Positions 1-8,201 of a stretch of 32,396 nucleotides of DNA are shown here, piece by piece. Positions within the stretch are counted from its first letter, which is position 1; each line of letters opens with the position of its first letter. The position numbers and the translations under genes are program-made. The notes below the pieces were generated by a model. That model saw only the letters and a program-made list of their open reading frames with translations, did no database searches and had not been told where the DNA came from. The DNA is from Rhizobiaceae bacterium (GTDB lineage: Bacteria > Pseudomonadota > Alphaproteobacteria > Rhizobiales > Rhizobiaceae), in NCBI GenBank assembly GCA_017644105.1, contig JAEPMD010000037.1, forward strand, positions 1 through 32,396, in the 5' to 3' direction.

Positions 1-145
1 AAAACAACACTCTTTTCTGATCAAAAATCTTGTATTTGATATCCTCAGATCCAAACAGATCGATGCAATTGGAGATGAACAGACATCGACTTGATTTTCA
101 CCAAGCAACTTGGCATTTTATAACTATGGATTGGGGAGCGCCATA

Positions 146-2089
146 ATGACAGGGACATTTGAAAAGCTAATTGATCGAAAATCGATGCTGCGAAACTTGA
201 ACCTTTTAATCTTATCTTTATGCCTCATTCTTCTCATCATCGGTGGAAGTCTTGCCGCTACAAAAGACAAGCGCGTCGCTCTGGTTATCGGTAATTCCGC
301 CTATGAAAATGTGTCAAAGTTAGCCAATCCCAAAAATGACGCTGCCGATATGTCAGTCGCGTTGACTGATATAGGTTTTGATGTCACAAAGATTGAAGAT
401 GCTAGTTTTGCCGATATGCGGCAAGCGTTACGAAAGTTCAGCAAGAAAGCGCGCAATGCCCGCATCGCTTTGGTTTACTTTGCGGGCCATGGCATAGAAG
501 TTGATCGTCAAAACTATCTTATTCCAACCGATGCTGTATTAGCCAGCGACCAAGACATCGAATATGAAGCCATTTCGATTGACCTTTTAAACCGCTCTGT
601 ATCCGGTGCGAGCGGTCTAAGCATGATCTTGCTTGACGCCTGCCGAAACAATCCTTTTGCCAATAAAATGAAAACTGAGAAATCAACGCGCTCGATTGGT
701 CGTGGTCTGGCACCCGTTGAACCTAATATTGGTAGTTTAATCTCCTATGCCGCGCGTGAAGGCACAACAGCTGATGACGGTGAAGGTCGCAATAGTCCAT
801 ACACCAAAGCTCTGTTGAACCATATAAAAGAGCCAGGCGTGGATGTCAGGCGGATATTCGACAAGGTGCGAGACAGTGTGATGGAAGAAACAGGTGGTGT
901 TCAGCAACCATTTGTCTACAGCTCCCTGCCCGGTCGTGATGTTTTGCTAACACCAAAGCTTGACGCTGCACCGAGCACTGCAAATACGAGCGCGCCATCC
1001 GCCATTAACAACGCTGCGCTTGAGTTGGAATATTGGAATTCTGTCAAAGACAGCGGGTCCATCGAACTTTTAAACTCTTACATTGCGCAATATCCAACAG
1101 GTAGCTTTGCAGCAATTGCCAAGTTTCGAATTAAAAATCTTGAAGCCAAAACAGAAACAGCAAGCGCTGTCGCACCAATTACAAAAGACCAAAACACCCT
1201 CAACCCGCAATCTCCTGAGGCATTTTCCCAAACTGAAATTCGCATTGTTCAAACTCAACTCCGCAAAAAAGGTTATGGCATTGAAACAGTGGATGGTATT
1301 GCAGGATCGCAAACAAGAGACGCTATTATTGAATATCAATCTGATTGGCAGATTGCGGAAACTGGCCAAATAAGCCGCGAATTAATTGATCGTTTACAAC
1401 GCAAGCATCCAGATACAAAAGCGCGAATGGTCAAAGCGGCGAACAGTGATTGTGAATTATATGATACGTCGCCCGAAGCCAGAATGACTTTGGAAGTGAC
1501 CGGGACTTGTAAAGATGGAGATGTTGTCGGACGTGGCGAGATCATTTGGACTTATATGCGGCAAGGCAAATTTGTTACTTCTGAATATAAGGGTAATTTT
1601 GTAAACGGAAAAATTTCAGGCTTTGGCACAAGAAAATTTATTAGCGGAAATATTTACCGCGGTGAAATGATCAATGGAATCCGAAATGGTCGCGGTAAAT
1701 TGACCTATGCGAATGGGGATGTTTATGAAGGGCATTATGAGGATGGAGAGCGGCACGGCCGAGGGATCTACTCCTTCGCCAGTGGCAGTGTTTATGAAGG
1801 CACCTACAAAAACGGTTTAAAGGATGGTTACGGTGTTTATCGTCGGTCTAGTGGCAGCGTCTATGAAGGTCCTTATAAAGACGGTGTGCGCCATGGTATT
1901 GGGCGGTATACTTTCAGCAGCGGAAATTATTACGAAGGTGAGTTCAAAAATGATATACCCAATGGACAAGGTAAATATGTCAAAACCGACGGTAAAATTA
2001 GAACAGGCCTTTGGAATAATGGCTGCTACAAAGATGGCTCTGATTGGGCGGTTGTGTTGACTACAGCAAAAAAATGCGGATTTAAGTAG
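146..2089 (+). CDS. Caspase-like (peptidase C14) protein with peptidoglycan-binding-like domain and MORN repeats
   Basis: This encodes a 647-residue protein. After a hydrophobic signal or anchor segment (about residues 16-38) comes a caspase-fold domain with the expected dyad: His115 in YFAGHG and Cys166 in LLDACRNN. A region around residues 358-420 (QTQLRKKGYG, then DGIAGSQTRDAI) resembles a peptidoglycan-binding type 1 domain. About seven MORN-type repeats (YEGxYxxGxxxGxG) fill residues 478-623. I chose the ATG at 146 because GGGGAG lies about 7 bases upstream. An in-frame TTG at 110 lacks a site, and an ATG at 185 would give a shorter, more typical signal peptide. It probably acts at or outside the inner membrane; its substrate is unknown. 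It stands alone, with no co-directional neighbour within 500 bases. The caspase fold and MORN repeats are clear; the peptidoglycan-binding assignment is weaker. Confidence 0.85.
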   Translation: MTGTFEKLIDRKSMLRNLNLLILSLCLILLIIGGSLAATKDKRVALVIGNSAYENVSKLANPKNDAADMSVALTDIGFDVTKIEDASFADMRQALRKFSKKARNARIALVYFAGHGIEVDRQNYLIPTDAVLASDQDIEYEAISIDLLNRSVSGASGLSMILLDACRNNPFANKMKTEKSTRSIGRGLAPVEPNIGSLISYAAREGTTADDGEGRNSPYTKALLNHIKEPGVDVRRIFDKVRDSVMEETGGVQQPFVYSSLPGRDVLLTPKLDAAPSTANTSAPSAINNAALELEYWNSVKDSGSIELLNSYIAQYPTGSFAAIAKFRIKNLEAKTETASAVAPITKDQNTLNPQSPEAFSQTEIRIVQTQLRKKGYGIETVDGIAGSQTRDAIIEYQSDWQIAETGQISRELIDRLQRKHPDTKARMVKAANSDCELYDTSPEARMTLEVTGTCKDGDVVGRGEIIWTYMRQGKFVTSEYKGNFVNGKISGFGTRKFISGNIYRGEMINGIRNGRGKLTYANGDVYEGHYEDGERHGRGIYSFASGSVYEGTYKNGLKDGYGVYRRSSGSVYEGPYKDGVRHGIGRYTFSSGNYYEGEFKNDIPNGQGKYVKTDGKIRTGLWNNGCYKDGSDWAVVLTTAKKCGFK

Positions 2090-2457
2090 GTTCCTTCTGT
2101 CAACCGACTCACAACATATGTCATATTTTCGGCAGAATGGCCTTATAAGACTCCGTGAAATGCACAATAATGAGACTTACGTCTTGGCGTATACTTTAAG
2201 GGCTGGAGTGATAATAATCTAATAAACATGTAATTTTTGATATATTTCGGACTTTTATTGCTAAAAATGCTCGTTTTCCTGCATATTCCCATCAAAATTT
2301 TCGAAAATTCAATAAAAATGTTTATTTTTCACAAAAAGAAGCATAATCAGGCATAATCATTCCGAATACTGAAACTCGGCAGAGGGTGTTCCTCCTTTAT
2401 GCATAAGATCGAGAATTTAGGAAAGATGTAAGTTTAGTATCCAGAGTTTGTACTGTG

Positions 2458-2480
2458 TTTGGTGAACAGTTCTCACCAAA
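2458..2480. promoter_or_regulatory. Inverted repeat, 8-base arms, upstream of the LuxR-type gene
   Basis: The arms are TTTGGTGA (2458-2465) and TCACCAAA (2473-2480) with a 7-base spacer. A second, nested dyad GAACAGTTC sits in the middle. This is the size and symmetry of an operator for a dimeric regulator. It lies about 180 bases before the LuxR-type start codon. No T-run follows, so it is not a terminator. Which protein binds it cannot be told from the sequence. Confidence 0.4.
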
Positions 2481-2495
2481 AAACAAAAATTACAA

Positions 2496-2521
2496 GGCAA
2501 ATCAAAGCGCTTTGATTTGCC
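2496..2521. promoter_or_regulatory. Perfect 26-base palindrome upstream of the LuxR-type gene
   Basis: The left half GGCAAATCAAAGC (2496-2508) is followed with no spacer by its exact reverse complement (2509-2521). A loop-free palindrome is a poor RNA hairpin but a good symmetric protein-binding site. It lies 135 bases before the LuxR-type start, within promoter range, and could be an autoregulatory operator. The repeat is directly visible; its role is inferred. Confidence 0.5.
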
Positions 2522-2655
2522 AAAGCATAGGGCGACGAAAATGATGCAAAGAAGGGATTTTTCCGTTTGTACTCTTTCCATTTAGTATATATAAGCGCCG
2601 AAACTTCAAGTTTTGAGGGATTCTTGAAAGCTATTGGCGATGTGGGGGACAGGTA

Positions 2656-3345
2656 ATGTCAATGATTACAACTGATTTTTTGTCCGACATCGATAATGCC
2701 GTCAACAACCTCGATTTTTATCGTTTATATAAAGTCATGTGTCGCTATTATCACATCGATATGCTGGCTCTTCTTGATCTGAATACATGGCCGGACGACA
2801 AAAATATCAACGCCGCATGCGTTGCCATTGACAGTTCCGATGGTGTTCCTGCCAACTTAAATGTTTTGACAATCAGCGAAGAAAATATGATTTTCTCCGA
2901 TGTCAAATCATCGATTATTCCGAAGATTTGGTCGAAAAACGAGACCGCACAATCCTTTGATTTTTACGAAGGCTCAACAGATCCTTGCGCGGTGACGTTC
3001 CCCATTCACTCGGCAACATCGAGACATTATGTTCTTGTTGGATTGATGCAGCAGAGCAATATTAAAAAATTGCCATTAGCCGAAGCGCATTACCATTCTT
3101 CTCTCATATTCCAAAAATATCATGAAACTGTATTGGTACCCAGCAGCTTACCAACGGTGACGCCTCGTGAGTTGCAAGTTTTAAAGTGGAGTGCGGAAGG
3201 CAAGACTTCGCAAGAGATTGCAGTCATTCTGAGCTTGTCGGAGCATACCGTGAACTCCTACACCGCGCGCGTTCAACAGAAATTGCAAGTGAACAACCGA
3301 GCGCAAATGGTGGCTGCTGCCATTCGCACCGGTTTGATACAATAA
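2656..3345 (+). CDS. LuxR-type transcriptional regulator
   Basis: A 229-residue DNA-binding regulator. The C-terminal part (about residues 166-229) is a typical LuxR/FixJ helix-turn-helix: VTPRELQVLKW, then EGKTSQEIAVILSLSEHTVNSY. The N-terminal 160 residues look like a degenerate autoinducer-binding or PAS-like fold (for example CRYYHIDMLALL and VTFPIHSA). I do not see the usual conserved tryptophan and tyrosine pattern of acyl-homoserine-lactone binding. No acyl-homoserine-lactone synthase gene is nearby, so this would be a LuxR solo with an unknown signal. A receiver-domain gene starts 23 bases downstream on the same strand, probably co-transcribed. Two dyads upstream suggest control at its promoter. 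Confidence 0.85.
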   Translation: MSMITTDFLSDIDNAVNNLDFYRLYKVMCRYYHIDMLALLDLNTWPDDKNINAACVAIDSSDGVPANLNVLTISEENMIFSDVKSSIIPKIWSKNETAQSFDFYEGSTDPCAVTFPIHSATSRHYVLVGLMQQSNIKKLPLAEAHYHSSLIFQKYHETVLVPSSLPTVTPRELQVLKWSAEGKTSQEIAVILSLSEHTVNSYTARVQQKLQVNNRAQMVAAAIRTGLIQ

Positions 3346-3368
3346 GTGAAAAGAATGAATTAGCATCG

Positions 3369-3770
3369 ATGAACACACAAGCCACCAAAATCAAATTGCT
3401 ATTTGTGGATGATGACCCCACAGAATTTGATATTATGAAGCGCTTGTGCCGAGATATGGATCATCAAAAAATTGACCTTGTTTGTAGGCACAGCGTTGAA
3501 GAGGCTTGTGAGGTCTTAGGCGAGCAGGATATTGATATGATCCTGCTCGATAATCAGCTGATGATGGATGATGATTTCCGATCTTCAACGCCCAAACTTC
3601 GTGCGCAACATTATACAGGCCCCATTGGTATAGTATCCTCAAATGTCCGCACAGACTATTTTCAGGATATTGAAGAATATGGGGCAGACTTTCGCATTGG
3701 CAAAGACGAGCTTGACCGCCAAACCATTTTTTATATCATCAATGAATTCGCGCCTAAAAATGTAGTCTGA
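3369..3770 (+). CDS. Stand-alone response regulator receiver-domain protein
   Basis: A 133-residue single receiver domain with no output domain. The acidic pocket is DDD at residues 14-16, the phosphoacceptor is Asp61 in ILLDNQ, the switch serine is in VSS (90-91) and the conserved lysine is Lys112 in IGKDE. Such proteins relay phosphate or act by protein contact (CheY, DivK and Spo0F types). The start at 3369 begins just ahead of the domain; an open frame running 61 codons further upstream overlaps the LuxR-type gene and has no family support. The Shine-Dalgarno is poor, which fits translational coupling to the upstream gene. The partner kinase is not in the window. Confidence 0.85.
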   Translation: MNTQATKIKLLFVDDDPTEFDIMKRLCRDMDHQKIDLVCRHSVEEACEVLGEQDIDMILLDNQLMMDDDFRSSTPKLRAQHYTGPIGIVSSNVRTDYFQDIEEYGADFRIGKDELDRQTIFYIINEFAPKNVV

Positions 3771-4255
3771 TACAGGACTTTAGACCCTAGTATTTATTGG
3801 TTGAGGCATTCAAAGAGCTTTTGGCCTTGAGCTCCGACATTCACAACCTATTACAATCTGAAGAGATAAGTGTTGTGACAGGCAAAATCCCATATGTTAC
3901 ATCGGCTTACGTCATTTTAACACTGACGCTGACAGTAAAAGTAACTTTTGTAACTTATTTCCTTGCGTACCAGTTGAGTTCATTTTGCATTGCATGGCCC
4001 CTCGGAAGTCGCCCCAATCCCTAACTCATGGTCGCTTCAATTTATTTCAGCCATCTGATGCTAGAGGTGGACCAAATTGGCAACAATGAAGATGAATTAA
4101 TGGTCGATCGGCATCCGCCGCGCTGATGGACTTCAAGGAGTGCCCCCTACTCTCAAATTCGCGATAAAAATTTTGGGAAGCCATGCCCTCTTACTAAAGA
4201 CCAAGAAATGTCTAGTCTGACTCTAGTAAGGGGGATTTTTTTGCGCGTAATTACC
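3771..4255. other. Gene-free region with an orphan terminator; possible small RNA or long 3' UTR
   Basis: About 485 bases separate the receiver-domain gene from the end of phnM. A 75-codon TTG-initiated frame at 3797-4024 lacks a ribosome binding site and any recognisable family, and I do not call it. The only strong element is the plus-strand terminator at 4186-4242. Either the LuxR-receiver transcript has a long 3' end or a small RNA is made here. I could not match it to a known RNA family by eye. Confidence 0.4.
4186..4242 (+). terminator. Intrinsic terminator reading plus strand
   Basis: Arm CCCTCTTACTAAAG (4186-4199) pairs with CTCTAGTAAGGGGG (4221-4234) with one mismatch and one G-U pair. 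An A and then seven T follow (4236-4242). The T-run lies only on the plus-strand exit side, so it does not serve phnM, which ends at 4256 on the other strand. Confidence 0.7.
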
Positions 4256-5443
4256 TTAAGCAACCCGGTTTCCTGAGACCCACAATCCTCTGGTCATCGG
4301 CAAAGAATTGGCAACTTTGAACCGCAAAATATCTGCGCGTTGACCAACGGCCAATTCACCCCGATCTGTTAAACCAGCTGCTTTTGCAGGTGCTGATGTT
4401 GCCTTCATAAGACCGTTCGCCATATTGCCACTTTCAAGGCCTAAACGAACGGATGCTGCCAACAGGGATGATGGTGCATAATCTGATGAGAAGATATCCA
4501 AAAGATCGTGCTCGACCAGCTCATGCGCAGCCACATTGCCGGAATGAGATCCACCACGCAGCAGATTGGGCGCACCCATCATGACGCCGATACCATGGGC
4601 ACGGCATGCGCGCGCGGCTTCAAGCGTAGTTGGAAATTCTGCAACACCTACGCCAGTATCGACGGATGCAAGAACATCGCCTTCTGTTGTATCGTCGTGG
4701 CTGGCGAGAATAGCACCCATCTCACGGCCTTTTTTCGAAGCGGCATCATTGTGGCGCTGACCATTTTCAGCCTGAAGTTTCTTCAGACGATCAAAATGTG
4801 CTTCAATCTCCGGATCAGTCATTGAATGCTTGCCACGAAGATATTCCGCCAATTTTGCAGAATCGCGGAACTGTCTTTGTCCAGGTGTGTGATCCATCAA
4901 GCTGACAATCCCAACCTGATCTTCTGTGTTAAATTCCTCAATTTCCTCGATCAGCGTTTCTGAGCAAATTTCTGCACGCAAATGCAACAGATGATTAATA
5001 CGCAGCAGATTTTGTGTGCGCATCTCGCCAATATTGGTCGCAACCTCACGAGCATACTTGCTATAACCGCCGCGTTTACCTTCTGACGGCAAAGACCCGA
5101 CCCGCAAGGCGTCAAACACGGTCGAAATACCAACGCTTGCAAGTTCAGCATCATGAGAAATAATCGCGGCTTGTTTTGGCCAATGCGCACCCGGACGTGG
5201 TTGCAAATGGCGCTCTAAATTATCCGTATGTAACTCTACAAGTCCGGGAGATAGATAATCGCCTTCACAGTCAATCCCGCGCGTCGAAACACTGGATGCG
5301 TCGATATCGGTGATCAAACCGTTTTCCACTTTCAACGAACCATTGACCACTTCATCTCCAATGAGAAGCTGCGCATTTGTAAACACCACTTCGTTTACTG
5401 GAAGCGCTTGTGTTTGCTGATCGATGATCTGATGATTATTCAT
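4256..5443 (-). CDS. phnM: Alpha-D-ribose 1-methylphosphonate 5-triphosphate diphosphatase PhnM
   Basis: A 395-residue amidohydrolase-superfamily enzyme. In the C-P lyase pathway PhnM removes pyrophosphate from ribose 1-alkylphosphonate 5-triphosphate to give the 5-phosphate substrate of PhnJ. Visible motifs are SPGLVELHTDNLERH (His72 and His79), a later SHDDTTE metal-site segment and SSDYAPSSLL. The length matches the family (about 380 residues). It is separated from the main phnG-N operon by the DUF1045 gene and is divergent from it, sharing the 74-base intergenic promoter region with it. Confidence in the family is high. Confidence 0.95.
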   Translation of the reverse strand: MNNHQIIDQQTQALPVNEVVFTNAQLLIGDEVVNGSLKVENGLITDIDASSVSTRGIDCEGDYLSPGLVELHTDNLERHLQPRPGAHWPKQAAIISHDAELASVGISTVFDALRVGSLPSEGKRGGYSKYAREVATNIGEMRTQNLLRINHLLHLRAEICSETLIEEIEEFNTEDQVGIVSLMDHTPGQRQFRDSAKLAEYLRGKHSMTDPEIEAHFDRLKKLQAENGQRHNDAASKKGREMGAILASHDDTTEGDVLASVDTGVGVAEFPTTLEAARACRAHGIGVMMGAPNLLRGGSHSGNVAAHELVEHDLLDIFSSDYAPSSLLAASVRLGLESGNMANGLMKATSAPAKAAGLTDRGELAVGQRADILRFKVANSLPMTRGLWVSGNRVA

Positions 5444-5456
5444 GGAAATACCTATT

Positions 5457-5474
5457 TCGTAACAATGCTGTAAT
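5457..5474 (+). promoter_or_regulatory. Weak PHO-box-like site between phnM and DUF1045 gene
   Basis: TCGTAAC, four bases, then CTGTAAT gives the 11-base spacing of PhoB direct repeats (consensus CTGTCAT). The second repeat matches 6 of 7 positions and the first only 3 of 7. It lies 43 bases before the DUF1045 start codon. On sequence alone this is a weak candidate, supported by the location inside a phosphonate locus. Confidence 0.3.
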
Positions 5475-5517
5475 ATTGTTGTGGTTGTGTGACATAAACT
5501 AAGTATGGAACAGTTTT

Positions 5518-6213
5518 ATGACGCTTTATAAACGTGTGGCGATCTTTTTTGCGCCGGGCTCTCAAACCGCTCTTTGGGAATTTGGCGGCAATTGGTTGGG
5601 ATGGGACGTTCAACATGCAAAAAGCGTTATTCACCCCGACATTGATGGCCTGCCTGAACCAATTGAAACCTTGGTCGCAACGCCGCAGAAATATGGTTTT
5701 CATGGCACGCTCAAAGCACCATTTCGACTGCACGACGATCAAACAATTAACGGTTTGAAAGCGGCGATGAAGGTGTTCTGCGACCAACGCCAACCTTTCA
5801 CAATCGGCAAAATGAAGGTCGCGACATTGGGACGTTTTGTTGCGATAATTCAAGAAAATCCATCGGAGAAGTTCGCAGAATTTGCCTCCGAGATTGTCAC
5901 TCATTTTGATGAGTTTAGAGCGTCCCTGAGCGACGAAGACATCGCAAAGCGTCGCAAAAAATCCAAGCTCACCGCGCGGCAAGATGAATTGATGCTCGAA
6001 TGGGGCTATCCCTATATTTTTGAGGAGTTCAAGTTTCATCTCACACTCACTGGCAAATTATCGGAACAAAACGCACAAATCGTGTGTGACCGTCTGTCGG
6101 ACCATCTTAAGCTAATATTAGACGCGCCCGTTGAAGCGGTTGATCTATGTCTATATGGCGAGCGTGAAGATGGACGTTTTGAGATCATAGAGCGCTTTCC
6201 GTTTTCGGGATAA
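5518..6213 (+). CDS. DUF1045 phosphonate-operon protein, predicted 2H phosphoesterase
   Basis: A 231-residue protein of the phosphonate-linked DUF1045 family. Two HxT motifs of the 2H (LigT-like) phosphoesterase type are visible: HGT at residues 62-64 (YGFHGTLKAPF) and HLT at 174-176 (FKFHLTLTGKL). In that superfamily the paired motifs cleave cyclic phosphodiesters. The cyclic product of PhnJ, 5-phosphoribosyl 1,2-cyclic phosphate, needs such an enzyme, and no phnP is present in this locus. The likely role is therefore to open that ring, which is an inference. Its 3' end overlaps the convergent phnN gene by 29 bases. The family is firm; the substrate is not shown. Confidence 0.85.
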   Translation: MTLYKRVAIFFAPGSQTALWEFGGNWLGWDVQHAKSVIHPDIDGLPEPIETLVATPQKYGFHGTLKAPFRLHDDQTINGLKAAMKVFCDQRQPFTIGKMKVATLGRFVAIIQENPSEKFAEFASEIVTHFDEFRASLSDEDIAKRRKKSKLTARQDELMLEWGYPYIFEEFKFHLTLTGKLSEQNAQIVCDRLSDHLKLILDAPVEAVDLCLYGEREDGRFEIIERFPFSG

Positions 6214-6745
6214 TCAAAGTCTTCAATTGATCAACGGCTTGCTGTAGCTCACCGTCGTTGGAGATGACGCTCATATTTTTTGCCTTGGGCATTTTATAAC
6301 TTGCGCGCTTGAGACGGTTCTCAACCTCAGACGCGGTTTCGCGACCGCGGTTTGATAAGCGCTTCGATAAAGTCTCATGGCTCGCCATGATCAGTATCGT
6401 TTTGATCTCTGGATATCTTGCCTCAAAACTAGGCAGCGCCGCACGGGATCCGTTGAAAATAACGACTTTGCCCATTGCAACAAGATCATCGATTTGCTTT
6501 GGAATACCATATTCGAGTCCATGCGCTGACCAATGAAGCACAAAGTCACCCGCGGCTTTGCGCGCTTCAAATTCCGCCACCGAAACCCCGGTAAAATCTT
6601 CACCGCCAGCTTCTTCTGGCCGGGTGATCACGCGTTTGACTAAATGAACGTCCGGACATTGTTCTTTCAAGGCCAGCATAATGGAATCTTTGCCAACCCC
6701 TGAAGGTCCAATAATCGTCACAAGTTGGCCAGAAGATTTATCCAT
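6185..6745 (-). CDS. phnN: Ribose 1,5-bisphosphate phosphokinase PhnN
   Basis: A 186-residue guanylate-kinase-like enzyme that phosphorylates ribose 1,5-bisphosphate to PRPP, the last step that returns the C-P lyase ribosyl carrier to central metabolism. A Walker A motif GPSGVGKDS is at residues 13-21, with the KDS ending typical of PhnN. I chose the ATG at 6745, which overlaps the phnL stop codon by one base (TAATG). A longer in-frame reading to 6796 would extend 17 codons into phnL with no family support. It is the last gene of the phnGHIJKLN run and its end overlaps the convergent DUF1045 gene. Confidence 0.93.
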   Translation of the reverse strand: MDKSSGQLVTIIGPSGVGKDSIMLALKEQCPDVHLVKRVITRPEEAGGEDFTGVSVAEFEARKAAGDFVLHWSAHGLEYGIPKQIDDLVAMGKVVIFNGSRAALPSFEARYPEIKTILIMASHETLSKRLSNRGRETASEVENRLKRASYKMPKAKNMSVISNDGELQQAVDQLKTLIIPKTESAL

Positions 6746-7428
6746 TACGCCGCTGCCTTTGGTGTAAAAATAGAAACATCGATCTGCTGATCGCAAACCC
6801 GATCACGCGCCGCTTCATCGTGGAAAATACCGATAATCGCGGCACCACGTGTTTTAGCATCTTCGATCAATGCCAACACTGTTTCTCGGTTTTTCGCATC
6901 CAAACTTGCCGTGGGCTCATCCAGCAGCATGGCTGGATATTCATGGGCAAATCCACGTGCGATATTCACGCGCTGCTGTTCACCACCGGAGAAAGTAAGC
7001 GGTGATAATTGCCAAAGATTTTGCGGAATACGAAGGCGCGTTAGAAGCTCTTTTGCCCGTTCTTCAGCGACTTTCGCATCAACACCAATTTGAAGCAGCG
7101 GCTCGGCCACAACGTTGAGCGTGGATACCCGCGGCACAACACGCAAAAACTGGCTGACATAACCCAAAGTAGATTTGCGCAATTCAATAATCTCACGCGG
7201 TTCAGCTTGAACGACATCCACACCATCGATCAAAATCTCACCTTCTTGTGTGAGATAATTGCCATAAATCATGCGCATCAGTGTCGATTTGCCAGAGCCC
7301 GAACTCCCAGTCAGTGCAACGCATTGTCCGGGCTTTACCGAAAGTTTCGCACCTTCCATCACGTTGATCGACGTTGAGCTTTGATTATGCAGCGTGAAAG
7401 TTTTTGATACGTTTTTAATCTCAATCAT
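6745..7428 (-). CDS. phnL: C-P lyase complex ABC-type ATPase PhnL
   Basis: A 227-residue ABC ATPase with no membrane partner. Walker A GSSGSGKST (41-49), signature FSGGEQQRVNIAR and Walker B PAMLLDEPTASLD are all intact. PhnL works with PhnI, PhnG and PhnH in coupling the phosphonate to ATP-derived ribose triphosphate, or associates with the core complex as the second ATPase. It starts 2 bases after phnK ends and its stop overlaps the phnN start, so translation is coupled. Confidence 0.95.
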   Translation of the reverse strand: MIEIKNVSKTFTLHNQSSTSINVMEGAKLSVKPGQCVALTGSSGSGKSTLMRMIYGNYLTQEGEILIDGVDVVQAEPREIIELRKSTLGYVSQFLRVVPRVSTLNVVAEPLLQIGVDAKVAEERAKELLTRLRIPQNLWQLSPLTFSGGEQQRVNIARGFAHEYPAMLLDEPTASLDAKNRETVLALIEDAKTRGAAIIGIFHDEAARDRVCDQQIDVSIFTPKAAA

Positions 7429-7430
7429 GA

Positions 7431-8201
7431 CTATACCTGTAGGACGGAAGAAACGAGCAATTGGGTGTAAGCATCTTGCGGATCATCAAGCACCTGATCG
7501 GTGAGACCGCTTTCAACCACATGGCCAGATTTCATCACCATCAAGCGATCAGCAAGCAAACGCACAACAGCTAAATCGTGGGTGACGATAATGGCAGATA
7601 ATCCCAATTCACGTACAAGGCTACGAATAAGATCAAGCAAGCGCGCTTGTACCGATACATCCAAACCACCTGTTGGTTCGTCCATAAAGACAAGACGTGG
7701 GCCCGTGATGAGATTACGAGCGATTTGCAAACGTTGCTGCATGCCGCCAGAAAACGCGCTTGGACGATCATCGATGCGCTCTTCAGAGATCTCAACCTTT
7801 TCAAGCCATTCGGTTGCCTGAGTTCTAATCTGGCCATAATGGCGGTCGCCAACAGCCATGAGACGTTCACCCATATTACCGCCTGCTGAGATGCCCATAC
7901 GCAAGCCATCGCGGGCATTTTGATGCACAAAGGCCCAATCCGTGCGCGCAAGCATGCGGCGCTCAGGCTCTGACATTTTCAACGTATCGCGCATGCCTTC
8001 AATTCGGGTATTGAATAAGACTTCGCCTGTGTCGGGTTCTAAATGTCCTGCAAGGCAGTTGAGCAAGGTTGATTTGCCCGATCCACTCTCGCCGACAATC
8101 CCCATGACTTCACCTGGGTAAAGATCAAATGAGACATCTTTACAGCCCAATCGCGCGCCGTAATTTTTCTCAATATTATTAACTTGTAATAACGGTGTCA
8201 T
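7431..8201 (-). CDS. phnK: C-P lyase complex ATPase PhnK
   Basis: A 256-residue ABC-type ATPase that docks on the PhnGHIJ core. Walker A GESGSGKST is at 37-45, the signature is FSGGMQQRLQIAR and Walker B RLVFMDEPTGGLD. The frame runs 24 codons further upstream, but the ATG at 8201 overlaps the phnJ stop as ATGA and begins with the expected MTPLLQVNNIEKNYG, so I use it. It lies between phnJ and phnL in a tightly coupled operon. Confidence 0.95.
   Translation of the reverse strand: MTPLLQVNNIEKNYGARLGCKDVSFDLYPGEVMGIVGESGSGKSTLLNCLAGHLEPDTGEVLFNTRIEGMRDTLKMSEPERRMLARTDWAFVHQNARDGLRMGISAGGNMGERLMAVGDRHYGQIRTQATEWLEKVEISEERIDDRPSAFSGGMQQRLQIARNLITGPRLVFMDEPTGGLDVSVQARLLDLIRSLVRELGLSAIIVTHDLAVVRLLADRLMVMKSGHVVESGLTDQVLDDPQDAYTQLLVSSVLQV

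Larger units (their letters stand above)
2090..2655. other. 566-base gene-free region upstream of the LuxR-type gene
   Basis: I find no convincing coding sequence here. The stretch is AT-rich. It holds an imperfect tandem 10-mer (GCATAATCAG then GCATAATCAT, 2341-2360) and two strong dyads close to the LuxR-type gene that are listed separately. I see no clear intrinsic terminator directly after the caspase-like gene. The region most likely contains the promoter and control sites of the downstream regulator. Confidence 0.6.

Noticed and set aside
110-145. TTG start for the caspase-like gene
   Set aside because: No ribosome binding site; the ATG at 146 has GGGGAG at a good distance.
2097-2114. 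CTGTCAA-N4-CTCACAA near the end of the caspase-like gene
   Set aside because: The second half is weak and no gene starts within promoter distance.
3186-3368. 61-codon N-terminal extension of the receiver-domain gene
   Set aside because: It overlaps the LuxR helix-turn-helix coding region and lies outside the receiver fold.
3797-4024. 75-codon open frame on the plus strand
   Set aside because: It starts with TTG, has no ribosome binding site and resembles no family; the region is better read as non-coding.
6746-6796. Longer start for phnN
   Set aside because: The extension lies inside phnL; the ATG at 6745 overlaps the phnL stop and gives the normal PhnN start.
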